From contig NZ_QFDQ01000007.1 in assembly GCF_003270085.1 (NCBI RefSeq), forward strand, positions 1-35,693: a stretch of 35,693 nucleotides of DNA, given 5' to 3'. How positions within the stretch are numbered: position 1 is the stretch's first letter; every line of letters begins with the position of its first letter. Below the pieces are notes generated by a model that was not told the DNA's origin, searched no databases, and was given only the letters and a program-made list of their open reading frames with translations. This stretch comes from Streptomyces triticisoli. Lineage in GTDB: Bacteria; Actinomycetota; Actinomycetes; Streptomycetales; Streptomycetaceae. Shown here piece by piece: positions 24,333 through 33,628 of this stretch. The position numbers were made by a program, and so were the translations under genes.

Positions 24333-25000
24333 GCGGCGCCGGTGAGGGGACCGGCAGGACGCCGGCCCGGGGGCGCCGCATCATTCTGTGGCGGCACGGC
24401 CAGACCTCCTGGAACGTGGAGCGCCGCTTCCAGGGCAGCACGGACGTCGAGCTGACCGAGACCGGCGTCGGCCAGGCCCGCCGCGCCGCCCGGCTGCTGG
24501 CCTCCCTCGGGCCCGACGTGATCATCTCCTCCGACCTGAAGCGCGCCGCGCGCACGGCCGCCGAGCTGTCCGTGCTCACCGGCCTGGAGGTGGCCCGGGA
24601 CGAGGGCCTGCGCGAGACCTACGCGGGCGTCTGGCAGGGCCTGACGCACGAGGAGATCATCGACCGGTACGGCGAGGAGTACGCCGCGTGGAAGCGCGGC
24701 GAGCCGGTGCGCCGCGGCGGCGGCGAACTGGAGACCGAGGTCGCCGACCGCGCCGCCCCCGTGGTGCTGCGGCATGTGGAGAAGCTGCCCGAGGACGGCA
24801 CGCTCGTGGTGGTCAGCCACGGCGGCACCATCCGCACCACCATCGGGCGCCTCCTCGGCCTGGAACCCCACCACTGGGAGGGCCTGGGCGGCCTCTCCAA
24901 CTGCTGCTGGTCCGTCCTCGGCGAGGGCGCCCGGGGCTGGCGGCTGCTGGAGCACAACGCCGGCACGCTGCCCGAACCCGTCCTCGGAGACGACGACTGA
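24329..25000 (+). CDS. Histidine phosphatase (phosphoglycerate-mutase-like; GpgP type possible)
   Basis: A 223-residue branch-1 histidine phosphatase. The catalytic motif is RHGQTSWN (His 23), the acid is in LRETYAG (Glu 96), and the second His is in VVVSHGGT (His 164). GTG 24329 overlaps the rsfS stop by 4 nt, implying coupling. In mycobacteria the gene at this position after nadD and rsfS encodes glucosyl-3-phosphoglycerate phosphatase (recalled). Orthology here is inferred from synteny only, and true phosphoglycerate mutase activity is unlikely from the short, phosphatase-like sequence. Confidence 0.88.
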   Translation: MSGAGEGTGRTPARGRRIILWRHGQTSWNVERRFQGSTDVELTETGVGQARRAARLLASLGPDVIISSDLKRAARTAAELSVLTGLEVARDEGLRETYAGVWQGLTHEEIIDRYGEEYAAWKRGEPVRRGGGELETEVADRAAPVVLRHVEKLPEDGTLVVVSHGGTIRTTIGRLLGLEPHHWEGLGGLSNCCWSVLGEGARGWRLLEHNAGTLPEPVLGDDD

Positions 25001-25027
25001 GCCGCCCCTGCCGCACACGACCCGGAT

Positions 25028-25057
25028 TTCACTTTCCGGCAGGTCGCAGGCTAAAGT
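25028..25057 (+). promoter_or_regulatory. Promoter of the first tRNA-Ala
   Basis: TTCACT (25028-25033), 18-nt spacer, TAAAGT (25052-25057). The predicted start lies about 55 nt before the tRNA. Confidence 0.5.
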
Positions 25058-25093
25058 TCTTCTTGTTCGCCCCGCTGAGCGGGACGAAACACC

Positions 25094-25190
25094 ATGCGGC
25101 TCCGCCGCGTGGCACAAGGGGCTATAGCTCAGTTGGTAGAGCGCCTGCATGGCATGCAGGAGGTCAGGAGTTCAATTCTCCTTAGCTCCA
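25094..25190 (+). repeat. 97-nt direct repeat containing tRNA-Ala (second copy 26089-26185)
   Basis: The two copies, 995 nt apart, share the whole 73-nt tRNA gene exactly and 20 of the 24 nt before it, starting at ATGCGG. Recombination between them would delete the two zinc-ribbon genes and leave one tRNA. Confidence 0.9.
25118..25190 (+). tRNA. tRNA-Ala (GGC)
   Basis: 73 nt with acceptor stem GGGGCTA/TAGCTCC (one G-T pair) and discriminator A. The D arm is in AGCTCAGTTGGTAGAGC, the anticodon stem is CCTGC/GCAGG with loop ATGGCAT (anticodon GGC at 25151-25153), and the T loop is TTCAATT. CCA is not encoded. Confidence 0.97.
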
Positions 25191-25251
25191 CAGCTTCAAG
25201 ATCGGCCGACGCTCTGTTGAGTTGTCCGAGTTCTCGAAGACCGGTTGTCGG

Positions 25252-25279
25252 AATCCCGTCCCTCAGGGGCGGGATTTTT
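25252..25279 (+). terminator. Intrinsic terminator after the first tRNA-Ala
   Basis: AATCCCGTCCC (25252-25262) pairs with GGGGCGGGATT (25266-25276) over 11 bp (one G-T) with loop TCA, and runs into TTTTT. Confidence 0.85.
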
Positions 25280-25471
25280 GTGTTCCACATGCGGACGCCC
25301 CGCTCGGTCAGCTGATCGGGGTCGCGGTGTTCGGCGCACTGTTCCCGAACCGGCTTGAGTCACTTGGGTCCCGGAGGCGTATACCTCTGCGAGGGCGCTC
25401 TCGGAGTGCGTGTACGTGCTGGCCGGGACGGCCGCGGCGGGTGTCGTGGCCGGACTGGTACCGAGGCGTCG

Positions 25472-25501
25472 CTGACCGTATTGGTCCGGCCGTGGCAGAA
25501 T
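25472..25501 (+). promoter_or_regulatory. Possible promoter of the zinc-ribbon pair
   Basis: CTGACC (25472-25477), 18-nt spacer, CAGAAT (25496-25501), 43 nt before the ATG. The rest of 25280-25544 shows no gene. Confidence 0.45.
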
Positions 25502-25544
25502 CAAACCGCCGGATGGGGGCACGGCCCGACGGGAGGGAGTAGCG

Positions 25545-25718
25545 ATGCCTGCGAGCATCATCGAGGAGGTCGGTCACCTCCTCGATGCGGCGTTGACACC
25601 AGATACGATCACCCGCCTCGTGTGCCCCTCCTGCGGTTCCCTCCATGTGGCCCAAGTCCTCGGCGACAACGGCGGGATCTCGTACGTGTGCACGGCCTGC
25701 GGCCACAGCTGGAGCTGA
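25545..25718 (+). CDS. Small zinc-ribbon protein, 57 aa
   Basis: ATG 25545 with a strong site GGGAGGGAG just upstream. The N-terminus is a short helix (MPASIIEEVGHLLDAAL). Two Cys pairs, CPSCG and CTACG, about 25 residues apart, form a zinc ribbon with HSWS at the end. This layout resembles ribbons that bind nucleic acid or a protein partner. No family name can be given. The next gene's ribosome binding site lies inside the end of this one, so the two are coupled. Confidence 0.75.
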   Translation: MPASIIEEVGHLLDAALTPDTITRLVCPSCGSLHVAQVLGDNGGISYVCTACGHSWS

Positions 25719-25721
25719 CCC

Positions 25722-25955
25722 ATGGGTGCACACAGGCGGAAGTGCGACTGGTGCGGCAGCGGCACCCCGATCGTCCGCGACATGGAGCCGATCAACCCCG
25801 ACTACCAGTACTGGTGCGAGGAGTGCGCACGGGCGCTGATCATAAAGGGCGACCCGATCGAGACCTACCGGGAGCTGGAGGGCGAGCCGATCTACGGCCG
25901 GCTCCTGGAGGAGCACTGCACCCTCAAGCGGTTCTACTCCTTCGTGACGGCCTGA
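25722..25955 (+). CDS. Small zinc-binding protein, 77 aa
   Basis: ATG 25722 starts 3 nt after the previous stop, with GGAG 7 nt upstream. It has two Cys pairs, CDWCG (N-terminal) and CEECA (~32-36), likely a treble-clef or ribbon zinc site, followed by a helical C-terminus (DPIETYRELEGEPIYGRLLE, HCTLKRFYSFVTA). No family recognised. The pair of zinc proteins sits exactly between the two tRNA-Ala copies. Confidence 0.75.
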   Translation: MGAHRRKCDWCGSGTPIVRDMEPINPDYQYWCEECARALIIKGDPIETYRELEGEPIYGRLLEEHCTLKRFYSFVTA

Positions 25956-26019
25956 CGACGGCCGCCCGGCCCGGCCGTGCCGACTCGTGTCGGCCCGTGC
26001 CGGGCGGAGCGAAACCGAT

Positions 26020-26050
26020 TTGGTGTTGCACCCCCCGGACCGTGTAATGT
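26020..26050 (+). promoter_or_regulatory. Promoter of the second tRNA-Ala
   Basis: TAATGT (26045-26050) is a strong -10. The best -35 is TTGGTG (26020-26025) with a 19-nt spacer; TTGCAC (26026) is too close. Confidence 0.45.
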
Positions 26051-26112
26051 TGGCGTCGTCGCCAGGGAGACCGGGCGACGTGGCCAATATGCGGTTCCGC
26101 GGTATGGCACAA

Positions 26113-26185
26113 GGGGCTATAGCTCAGTTGGTAGAGCGCCTGCATGGCATGCAGGAGGTCAGGAGTTCAATTCTCCTTAGCTCCA
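26113..26185 (+). tRNA. tRNA-Ala (GGC), second copy
   Basis: Identical over 73 nt to the gene at 25118-25190, with anticodon GGC at 26146-26148 and no encoded CCA. Confidence 0.97.
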
Positions 26186-26193
26186 CAAGAAGT

Positions 26194-26227
26194 GAGGGCG
26201 AGTCATCCGGACGGATGGCTCGCCCTC
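26194..26227 (+). terminator. Terminator hairpin after the second tRNA-Ala
   Basis: A 15-bp stem (26194-26208 with 26213-26227, one G-T pair) and loop GGAC, 9 nt after the tRNA. No T run. Confidence 0.7.
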
Positions 26228-26291
26228 GGCGTATCTCCGGTCGCGTGTACGGCGGCGGCACCAGGAGTCCCGCCGGGAGCGGCAACGCAGA

Positions 26292-26323
26292 ACGGCGGGT
26301 CACCTCCTGAGGTGACCCGCCGT
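26292..26323 (-). terminator. Terminator of the NuoF-like operon
   Basis: A perfect 14-bp stem (26292-26305 with 26310-26323) with a 4-nt loop, 10 nt beyond the minus-strand stop at 26333. Confidence 0.75.
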
Positions 26324-26332
26324 CGTGTGTGC

Positions 26333-27940
26333 TCAGCGGCCCAGGGCGCGGCGGCCGCGGCCTTGGGAGAGGACCGGCAGGTTGCGGGACGGGGCCTGCG
26401 AGCGGGTGTCCTCCTCCAGGCGCAGGGCCAGCGCCGGGCACCGGCGTACGGCACGCAGGGCCTTGGCCTCCGCGTAGCGCGGCACCTTCGCCTGGGCGAC
26501 GGTCGGGAATCCGTCGGCACCCAGTTCGAAGACCTCGGGGAGGATGTCCGCGCACAGGCCGTGGCCCCGGCACAGCGTCCAGTCGACGTAGATCTTCTGA
26601 CGGCTGGCAGCGTTCTCCTCGCTCTCGCCGCCCGGGATGCCCGTAGGGGCCCTGCCCCCCTCGAAGAGCGGCAGAACGCCCTCCACGGGCCGCCCGCAGC
26701 CGTTGCCGAGGACATGGGCGGCCAGGTCGTCCGTGAACGCCTTGATGGTCGACTCCAGGAACATCGCCGAGCCGTCCGGGTGCGAGCACGCGCCGCGCCG
26801 CTTGACGTTCTTGGCGACCTGCTTGAGGGCCTCCAGGGCGGCGGGTCCGCCGCCGTTGAGGATGTCCTCCATCCCGCGCGCGGCGGCCGGCAGGCCGAGG
26901 TAGCAGGGGCCGCACTGGCCCGCGCTCTCCTCCGCCAGCCACTTCGCCACCTGCAGGGACTCGCCGAGCGGGCAGGTCTCCTGGCTGATCGGCAGAATCG
27001 CCCCGGCGCCGAGCGAACCGCCCACCGCGTCCAGCGAGTTGCGCGAGACGATCGCCTCGTTCACGGTCGCCGCGTCGATCCACTTGCCGTGGTAGCCGCC
27101 GGTCAGCACGCCCTGCGGCACCGGCGGCGCGCCGGCGAGCTGGAGGACGTAGCGCAGCGGAACGCCCGTGGGGACCTCGATCACCATGGGGCGTGCGACG
27201 GCGCCGGAGACCGTCAGCATGACGGTGCCCGGCTCGTCGTACAGGCCGGTGTTGCCGTAGCGCTCCGGGCCGATGCGAGCGCCGATCGCCAGCTGGGCGA
27301 AGGTCTCGGCGTTGGACAGCAGGGTGGGAGCGCCGCCCACGCCGTTCTGCGAGGCACTGCTCTTGCGGCCCGGAGGGATGGCCGGGCCACCGTCGATGGA
27401 ACGGATCAGCGAGGCGGCCGCACCGGTCACCATGCGCACCGGGTTGCGCTGCACGCTCGCGCGCAGTGCCGATCTGCGGCTGTTGCTCAGACCGCGTTCG
27501 GCGAGCGCGGCCTCCATGGAACGCTGGGTGGACTCCCTGGTGACACCCACCACGAGCATGCGGGCGCCGAGGGCCTCCGCGCACAGCAGGGCGCCGTCCA
27601 GGATGAGGTGCGGGGCACGGTTGATCAGGACCGTGTCCTTGCGGCAGGCCGGCTCGTCCTCGCTTCCGTTGACGACGACGACCGGTCGTACGCCGCGTTT
27701 GATCGCCGCGTCGGCGACCGAGCGCAGCTTCCTGTGGAAGGGGAAGCCCGCGCCGCCGCGGCCCTTCAGGTTGATGGACTCGGCGAGCTGCGCGAGCTGC
27801 TCGCCGCCCATTGGTTCAAGCGGCCCGTGCACCTTCAGGTGCATGGGCAGATCGAGTCTTTCGACAAGGTCGAAGCCCGACGTGAGCTGGGGAAGACCGA
27901 CCACGCGGACTTCGGGGACGTCGGGCAGGGCCTCGTTCAC
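26333..27940 (-). CDS. NuoF-like flavoprotein fused to a 3Fe-4S ferredoxin
   Basis: A 535-residue protein. Residues ~20-380 resemble the NADH/FMN subunit of complex I: GRGGAGFP (60-67), an acidic block NGSEDEPACRKD, then an SLBB-like part (VSGAVARPMVIEVPTGVPLR). The N3 iron-sulfur site (family pattern SCGxCxPC...C) reads SAGQCGPC, so the first ligand is Ala 340 while Cys 343, 346 and 385 remain. Residues ~445-515 are a ferredoxin with CRGHGLC (457-463) and a distal CP (501), the 3Fe-4S pattern. GTG 27940 overlaps the stop of the cytochrome gene by 4 nt and has GGAGG upstream. Inference: it takes electrons from NAD(P)H or passes them, through the ferredoxin tail, to or from the membrane b-type cytochrome encoded by the preceding gene. 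It is not part of a nuo operon. Confidence 0.85.
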   Translation of the reverse strand: MNEALPDVPEVRVVGLPQLTSGFDLVERLDLPMHLKVHGPLEPMGGEQLAQLAESINLKGRGGAGFPFHRKLRSVADAAIKRGVRPVVVVNGSEDEPACRKDTVLINRAPHLILDGALLCAEALGARMLVVGVTRESTQRSMEAALAERGLSNSRRSALRASVQRNPVRMVTGAAASLIRSIDGGPAIPPGRKSSASQNGVGGAPTLLSNAETFAQLAIGARIGPERYGNTGLYDEPGTVMLTVSGAVARPMVIEVPTGVPLRYVLQLAGAPPVPQGVLTGGYHGKWIDAATVNEAIVSRNSLDAVGGSLGAGAILPISQETCPLGESLQVAKWLAEESAGQCGPCYLGLPAAARGMEDILNGGGPAALEALKQVAKNVKRRGACSHPDGSAMFLESTIKAFTDDLAAHVLGNGCGRPVEGVLPLFEGGRAPTGIPGGESEENAASRQKIYVDWTLCRGHGLCADILPEVFELGADGFPTVAQAKVPRYAEAKALRAVRRCPALALRLEEDTRSQAPSRNLPVLSQGRGRRALGR

Positions 27941-29181
27941 CGGTAGCCTCCGGAAGGCGTGTTCCAAGGTTCGCCCGAACCGGGCGCGTCGTAGGAAGCG
28001 CCGGGGGGTGTTTCTGTGGCGGGACCGCTGTTGTACGTATCACTCGGGTTGTACGTGCCGTAGGGCGTGTTCGTCTCACCGGTGTCGTACACATCACGTC
28101 CGCCGTACGCGTTCGCGCCCGGACTGTTGTAGGTCGGGATGTTGTATCCCGTGTCGTTCAGCGGGTCGTAGGCCGACGGGGGTGCCTCGCCGACGGGCGG
28201 CGGGGAGGGGATCGGCCAGCTGCCCGGTGTGCCGCCGGCGCCGTCCAAGCGCGGCATCGCCTCCGTGGCCTGCAGGTCGAGCGGCGTGTTCACGCGCGCG
28301 GTCAGGTCGGCCGGCTGCCCACCGCCCGGAGGGGGCGGGGCGGCCCGGTAGGCGGCCGCGAAGCCGGGGAGGGGCTCGGGGTTCGCGGCGGGCGCGGGAG
28401 TGTCGTACAGCGGCGAGGAGGGGCCCGGAACACGCGGCAGGGCCCCTGTCGTGTCGGCACGCGAGGGCTTCGTCCCGCGCGCGTTCCCGTAGCCCGGCAG
28501 GGCGGACTCCGACACCCTGGCGCGGCTCGCTTCCAGGGCGTCCAGCTCGGACCGTTCTCCGCCGTCCAGGACCGACATCAGCCGGTCGGCGAGCTTGCGC
28601 TTGACCGGGCGCGGCGCCGCGCGCACGGCCAGGGCCGCCATGACGCCCAGCAGGCACAGGCTGTAGAGGATCATGAAGATCGGCTTGGCCGCCCGGCCCG
28701 CGTACAGGCCGTGCACCAGCGCCGCGCACCAGGCGGGGTAGGCCAGCATGTGCATCGCCCGCCAGCGTGCCGCCACCGGCGCCGGGGACGCGAAGCGGTT
28801 GCGCAGCACGCCGGTGGCGCCGACGAAGATCATGAGCATGGCGGCCAGGGTGCCGAGGCCGATCAGGAAGGCCGTGCCGATGGGGTCGTCACTCGTGAGG
28901 AAGAGTCCGAAGGGGAGCACCGCGGCGATCCAGCCGGTGTGCTCCAGCACCAGCTTCGTCACGATGTGCACGAGGAGGAACACGATGGAGGCGACAGCGG
29001 TCGCTCGGTGAATGGCCTGCGCGGTGATCCGCTGGCGGGTGTTGAGGATGATCCGGTCCTGGGCGACGAGTCCCCAGATCACCGAACAGGTGAGGCAGAC
29101 GAGGGACAGGACGCCGGCGCCGAAGTTGAGGAACTCCAGGATCCTGTCGTCCAACGTGCTGTCGTTGGGGTCCGTCGTCAC
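27937..29181 (-). CDS. Ferric-reductase-like/cytochrome b membrane protein with a disordered tail
   Basis: A 414-residue protein. Residues ~15-205 contain about five or six membrane helices. Histidines suited to bis-His heme binding lie in AIHRATAVASIVFLLVHIVT, VLEHTG, RAMHMLAYP and AALVHGLYAG, as in the ferric-reductase-like/cytochrome b superfamily. Residues ~210-414 are a cytoplasmic, Pro/Gly/Tyr/Asn-rich low-complexity tail. No FAD or NAD domain is fused, unlike classical ferric reductases; the flavin function may be supplied by the downstream NuoF-like protein. GTG 29181 has GGGAGA upstream and overlaps the stop of a 39-codon ORF by 4 nt. Confidence 0.83.
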   Translation of the reverse strand: MTTDPNDSTLDDRILEFLNFGAGVLSLVCLTCSVIWGLVAQDRIILNTRQRITAQAIHRATAVASIVFLLVHIVTKLVLEHTGWIAAVLPFGLFLTSDDPIGTAFLIGLGTLAAMLMIFVGATGVLRNRFASPAPVAARWRAMHMLAYPAWCAALVHGLYAGRAAKPIFMILYSLCLLGVMAALAVRAAPRPVKRKLADRLMSVLDGGERSELDALEASRARVSESALPGYGNARGTKPSRADTTGALPRVPGPSSPLYDTPAPAANPEPLPGFAAAYRAAPPPPGGGQPADLTARVNTPLDLQATEAMPRLDGAGGTPGSWPIPSPPPVGEAPPSAYDPLNDTGYNIPTYNSPGANAYGGRDVYDTGETNTPYGTYNPSDTYNSGPATETPPGASYDAPGSGEPWNTPSGGYR

Positions 29182-29297
29182 GACATGTCTCCCGTCATCA
29201 CGATGGGGGGTGTGGACGACAGAGTGGCAGCGGCCGCCGTCCCGGAGGCCGGTGGGCCGGGCCTGGGCGGCGAGCTGCTGTGAGGACGAGGGTTCAT
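29178..29297 (-). CDS. Possible 39-aa protein or leader ORF before the cytochrome gene
   Basis: ATG 29297 to TGA 29180-29178 (minus), with GGAG about 9 nt upstream. The product is Pro/Ser/Ala/Thr-rich (MNPRPHSSSPPRPG at the N-terminus, IVMTGDMS at the end). Third positions are mostly G or C. Its stop overlaps the GTG of the cytochrome gene (GTGA), the same coupling seen at the next junction. It may be a real subunit, a regulatory upstream ORF or chance. Confidence 0.4.
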   Translation of the reverse strand: MNPRPHSSSPPRPGPPASGTAAAATLSSTPPIVMTGDMS

Positions 29298-29431
29298 GGG
29301 GGCAACTCCGAACGGTTCGGGAAAGCGGTCCCGCTGCCGCACTCTAAGTGGCTCCATACCGGGGGGTAGGGCGTTTGAGTCATTGCGTTGTCATCACGGG
29401 CTGCGAGGGGGCTTGTGATGTCCCTTAGCAG

Positions 29432-29465
29432 CTGTTACGCCAGGTAACAGTTGAACGTTGTTCAA
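29432..29465. promoter_or_regulatory. Two adjacent palindromes between the divergent cytochrome and leuS transcripts
   Basis: CTGTTAC-N5-GTAACAG (29432-29450) is directly followed by TTGAAC-GTT-GTTCAA (29451-29465). Both are perfect. They lie in the region between two divergent transcription units and look like protein-binding operators. The regulator is unknown. Confidence 0.55.
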
Positions 29466-29565
29466 GTTTTCGAGGCCTTCACAACTCTCAGGTACGGAGT
29501 TCGGGGCGTCGTTGTTCACGCGCGGCCCCCTCGAAAGCCCGTCGCGACGCGCTCCGGCACTGCGG

Positions 29566-29571
29566 TACCCT
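29566..29571 (+). promoter_or_regulatory. -10 box of the leuS leader transcript
   Basis: TACCCT ends 6 nt before the leader ATG at 29578, so the transcript would begin at that ATG. No clear -35. Confidence 0.55.
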
Positions 29572-29577
29572 GACGCC

Positions 29578-29616
29578 ATGCGTGCCGTATGCCTTCTGCT
29601 TGGCGAGCCGCGCTGA
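29578..29616 (+). CDS. Leucine leader peptide (attenuator peptide of leuS)
   Basis: A 12-residue ORF, MRAVCLLLGEPR, with three consecutive Leu codons (CTT CTG CTT) in the middle. It lies 127 nt before leuS, starts at the predicted transcription start and is followed by hairpins and a terminator. This is the layout of ribosome-mediated attenuation: scarcity of charged leucyl-tRNA would stall the ribosome on the Leu codons and favour readthrough into leuS. Confidence 0.8.
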   Translation: MRAVCLLLGEPR

Positions 29617-29624
29617 TCAGTCCC

Positions 29625-29688
29625 GGCCGCCGGATCGATCCGGTGGTCGGCATCGGCGCGGCGTCCCCTCCTGTGCGAGGGGATTTTT
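29625..29688 (+). terminator. leuS attenuator: pause hairpin and intrinsic terminator
   Basis: The first hairpin pairs 29625-29634 with 29639-29648 (10 bp, two G-T pairs, loop TCGA). The terminator pairs TCCCCTC (29664-29670) with GAGGGGA (29677-29683) with a 6-nt loop and TTTTT at 29684-29688. The alternative antiterminator pairing was not resolved by eye. Confidence 0.75.
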
Positions 29689-29742
29689 CATTTCCGAAAG
29701 TCGCAGCCGTGGGCAGAGACGATCGATGGAGCTTTGAGGACC

Positions 29743-32637
<2,895 letters not shown>

Positions 32638-32640
<3 letters not shown>

Positions 32641-32664
32641 CCGCGTGACCGCGTGACCGCGTGA
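32638..32664 (+). repeat. TGACCGCG tandem repeat giving stops in all three frames after leuS
   Basis: Three copies of TGACCGCG (32638-32661) plus a fourth TGA. As the unit is 8 nt, successive TGA codons fall in frames 1, 3, 2 and 1 again, beginning with the leuS stop itself. Confidence 0.85.
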
Positions 32665-32698
32665 GGGCCGGGGCATGAATGCCTCGGGGTAGTCCCCT

Positions 32699-32741
32699 AC
32701 GGGCAGGTTCGGGGTTCATCCGGAACCCGGGACCTGCCCGT
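32699..32741 (+). terminator. Terminator after leuS
   Basis: ACGGGCAGGT (32699-32708) pairs with ACCTGCCCGT (32732-32741), 10 bp, with an inner GGGTTC/GAACCC stem. No long T run. Confidence 0.75.
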
Positions 32742-32798
32742 TGCGTTTACCGTGGAGGAGCGGCGCGATCGTGCCGCCGCAGCCGGAGGAGGAGCGCC

Positions 32799-33527
32799 GT
32801 GGAAGCCGTCATCACCTTCTTCACCCTGCTCTTCGTGTTTTTCCTGGTCTTCGGCGTCTACGCCACGGTGAAGGTGGTCGGCGCCGCCAAGCGCGGTGTG
32901 GACCGCACCCTCACCCAGGCCCGCCGCACGGTCGAGGACCACACCCTGCGGGCCAAGTCCTTCGCCCAGCCCGGCCCGGCGGGCGAACTGGCCCAGCTCC
33001 GGCTCACCCTGCGCACCTCGATGCGCGCCACGCAGGACGCCCTGGACGCGGGCGTGCGCGAGGACGAGTCCCTCAAGGAGTCCGTCGCCCTGTTCGAGCG
33101 CCTCAGCGCGCACGGACACGAACTGGACGGCGAGCTCAAGCGCCTGGAGGCCGAGCCGGACCGTACGACACTCGCCGAGCGGCTCCCCGCCCTGCGCGAG
33201 CGCACCCGGCGCATCACGGAATCGGCCGACTCCCTGCGCTGGGCCGCCCGCGACCGCGCCCGCCGCTTCGCCGACGACGACCTGGATGCACTGAGCGCCC
33301 AGATCGACGTGGAGGCCGGCGCGCTGCGCCACTGGACCCAGGCCGAGCCGCAGGCCGCACCCGGGCCCTGGCCCGCGCCCCCGGCCGCCGAAGCGGGCCC
33401 GCAGACCTGGCCCGGGGCCCCGTGTCCGGCCTCCGACCAGGAGCCTGCCCGGCCCGCCATCACCCCGCCGGGCCGCCGCCCCACCTACCCCTGGCAGAAG
33501 AAGGCCCGCCCCGAGAGCACGACGTGA
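32799..33527 (+). CDS. Membrane-anchored coiled-coil protein, 242 aa
   Basis: GTG 32799 follows GGAGGAGGAG. A single membrane helix begins almost at once (residues ~4-25, VITFFTLLFVFFLVFGVYATV). It is followed by ~160 residues rich in Arg, Glu, Leu and Ala with heptad-like spacing (DRTLTQARRTVEDHTLRAKS, LQ/LE-rich helices to ~185), likely a cytoplasmic coiled coil, then a Pro/Ala-rich tail ending RRPTYPWQKKARPESTT. No enzymatic motif. Homologues occur next to leuS in Streptomyces as I recall, without a known function. It is monocistronic by position, between the leuS terminator and the degV promoter. Confidence 0.8.
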   Translation: MEAVITFFTLLFVFFLVFGVYATVKVVGAAKRGVDRTLTQARRTVEDHTLRAKSFAQPGPAGELAQLRLTLRTSMRATQDALDAGVREDESLKESVALFERLSAHGHELDGELKRLEAEPDRTTLAERLPALRERTRRITESADSLRWAARDRARRFADDDLDALSAQIDVEAGALRHWTQAEPQAAPGPWPAPPAAEAGPQTWPGAPCPASDQEPARPAITPPGRRPTYPWQKKARPESTT

Positions 33528-33591
33528 TCGACGCTATCGACGCGATCGCGGCATGATCCGGCCACGTGTGACCCGCTGAGAAGGGCCCGGG

Positions 33592-33621
33592 CTGCCGTCG
33601 GAGCGCTACGGCAGGTAACCT
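33592..33621 (+). promoter_or_regulatory. degV promoter region: hairpin abutting a -10 box
   Basis: CTGCCGT (33592-33598) and ACGGCAG (33608-33614) form a 7-bp palindrome with a 9-nt loop. It is followed at once by TAACCT (33616-33621), which ends 7 nt before ATG 33629. This is consistent with a leaderless transcript and either an operator or an upstream terminator overlapping the promoter. Confidence 0.45.
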
Positions 33622-33628
33622 CCAGCTC

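Noticed and set aside
25094..26185. Integrative element using tRNA-Ala as attachment site
   Set aside because: The segment between the tRNA copies has only two small zinc-ribbon genes and no integrase or replication gene; the repeat is a whole tRNA copy with its own promoter, more like a duplication.
26333..27940. Complex I subunit NuoF
   Set aside because: No other nuo genes nearby, a missing N3 cysteine and an added ferredoxin domain indicate a separate flavoprotein.
29451..29465. LexA (SOS) box
   Set aside because: The SOS box needs GAAC-N4-GTTC; here the half-sites are 3 nt apart, so it is a different operator, if any.
29578..29742. T-box riboswitch before leuS
   Set aside because: No T-box sequence or specifier stem found; the leader peptide with Leu codons explains the region better.
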